Notes under the pieces: generated by a model | Database searches by the model: none | Seen by the model: the letters and a program-made list of their open reading frames with translations, nothing else | What the model was told of the DNA's origin: nothing | Translations under genes and position numbers: made by a program | Source of the DNA: Acidobacteriota bacterium | Lineage (GTDB): Bacteria > Acidobacteriota > Terriglobia > Terriglobales > Acidobacteriaceae | DNA: 32,797 bases | Direction: 5' to 3' | Assembly (NCBI GenBank): GCA_013288805.1 | Contig: JABDBE010000032.1 | Location: 1-32,797, forward strand | In this document: piece by piece, positions 32,578-32,797 of the stretch | Layout: the number at the start of each line of letters is the position of its first letter | Numbering within the stretch: the stretch's first letter is position 1

Positions 32578-32797
32578 GGATGCTGTTCCGCCGATACATT
32601 CGCTAGCGGTGTACCCTTGAGCTGATCGGGCGAGACTAAGACTTCCGCCGTCATGCCCGGAACATATGCGCCTTTCGGATTGTCCAGGCGAACCTTGAGC
32701 ACGATGGTGCGGATGTCACGTTTTCGGCGGCTGACGTCGCGTTGGGTGGCAAAGTCGGCCTCCGCGGATTTAAAAAATACTTTGCCCGAGGCAATTG
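32574..32797 (-). CDS. HlyD/membrane-fusion-type adaptor, C-terminal end (partial)
   Basis: The reading frame enters from the right edge and gives the last 73 residues: IASGKVFFKSAEADFATQRD, IRTIVLKVRLDNPKGAYVPGM, TAEVLVSPDQLKG. The pattern KVRLDNPKG-x-x-x-PGMTAEV is the beta-barrel end of HlyD-type periplasmic adaptors. Its TGA overlaps the ATPase start (ATGA), so the three genes are one operon: adaptor, ATPase, permease. The N-terminal membrane anchor and hairpin are outside the window. Confidence 0.88.
   Translation of the reverse strand, partial: IASGKVFFKSAEADFATQRDVSRRKRDIRTIVLKVRLDNPKGAYVPGMTAEVLVSPDQLKGTPLANVSAEQHP

Overview
The window most likely comes from an acidobacterium, probably of the Koribacter/Terriglobus group. 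This rests on style rather than a marker gene: moderately GC-rich DNA, two proteins made of the seven-fold 'GloVer' repeat (GNLYGTT ... GTVFKLTP) that is common in Acidobacteriota, many secreted hydrolases with short signal peptides, and heptamer-type intergenic repeats. No rRNA, tRNA, CRISPR array, prophage or intact insertion sequence was seen.

Layout. 1-1.2 kb: a serine peptidase gene (S9/DPP-IV type) broken so that its interior reads on + and its N-terminus on -, meeting at a 12-bp stretch that fits both reading directions. 1.4-3.8 kb: zinc-ribbon coiled-coil protein, phosphoglycolate phosphatase-like HAD protein, DinB-fold protein. 4.0-7.7 kb: a seven-repeat GloVer protein, a three-BON-domain periplasmic protein with a clean terminator, and a MarR regulator translationally coupled to a membrane protein behind a near-perfect 24-bp palindrome. 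7.7-11 kb: larB (nickel-pincer cofactor synthesis), a ChaN-family protein and a UbiX-type flavin prenyltransferase. larB and chaN are separated by two facing arrays of a degenerate heptamer. 11-14.3 kb: a structured leader-like sequence, a second seven-repeat GloVer protein carrying two IPT/TIG domains, and a secreted BD-FAE-like esterase. 14.3-15 kb: a decayed strip with a frameshifted remnant of a PD-(D/E)XK family protein.

15-21 kb: a membrane-anchored TPR-like protein, a compact Phd/VapC toxin-antitoxin pair with GTCAT half-sites around its promoter, a secreted HELTH metalloprotease candidate, and a two-subunit molybdenum hydroxylase (IorA/IorB type, Tat-exported). 21-24.6 kb, minus strand: two GT39-type membrane glycosyltransferases and a small membrane protein. 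24.7-27.6 kb: the conserved housekeeping cluster yceD-rpmF-plsX-fabD behind a promoter with a consensus -35, linking ribosome assembly to fatty-acid and phospholipid synthesis. 27.7-32.8 kb, minus strand: a secreted amidohydrolase with an extra N-terminal domain, a small membrane-anchored protein, and an export operon (HlyD-type adaptor, ABC ATPase, ABC-2 permease) whose genes overlap by 4 bp and which runs off the right edge.

Most of the window is ordinary chromosomal content. The most unusual item is the split peptidase gene at the left edge, which matches what a simple inversion between short inverted repeats inside one gene would leave. It could be a programmed switch, a pseudogene or an assembly chimera.
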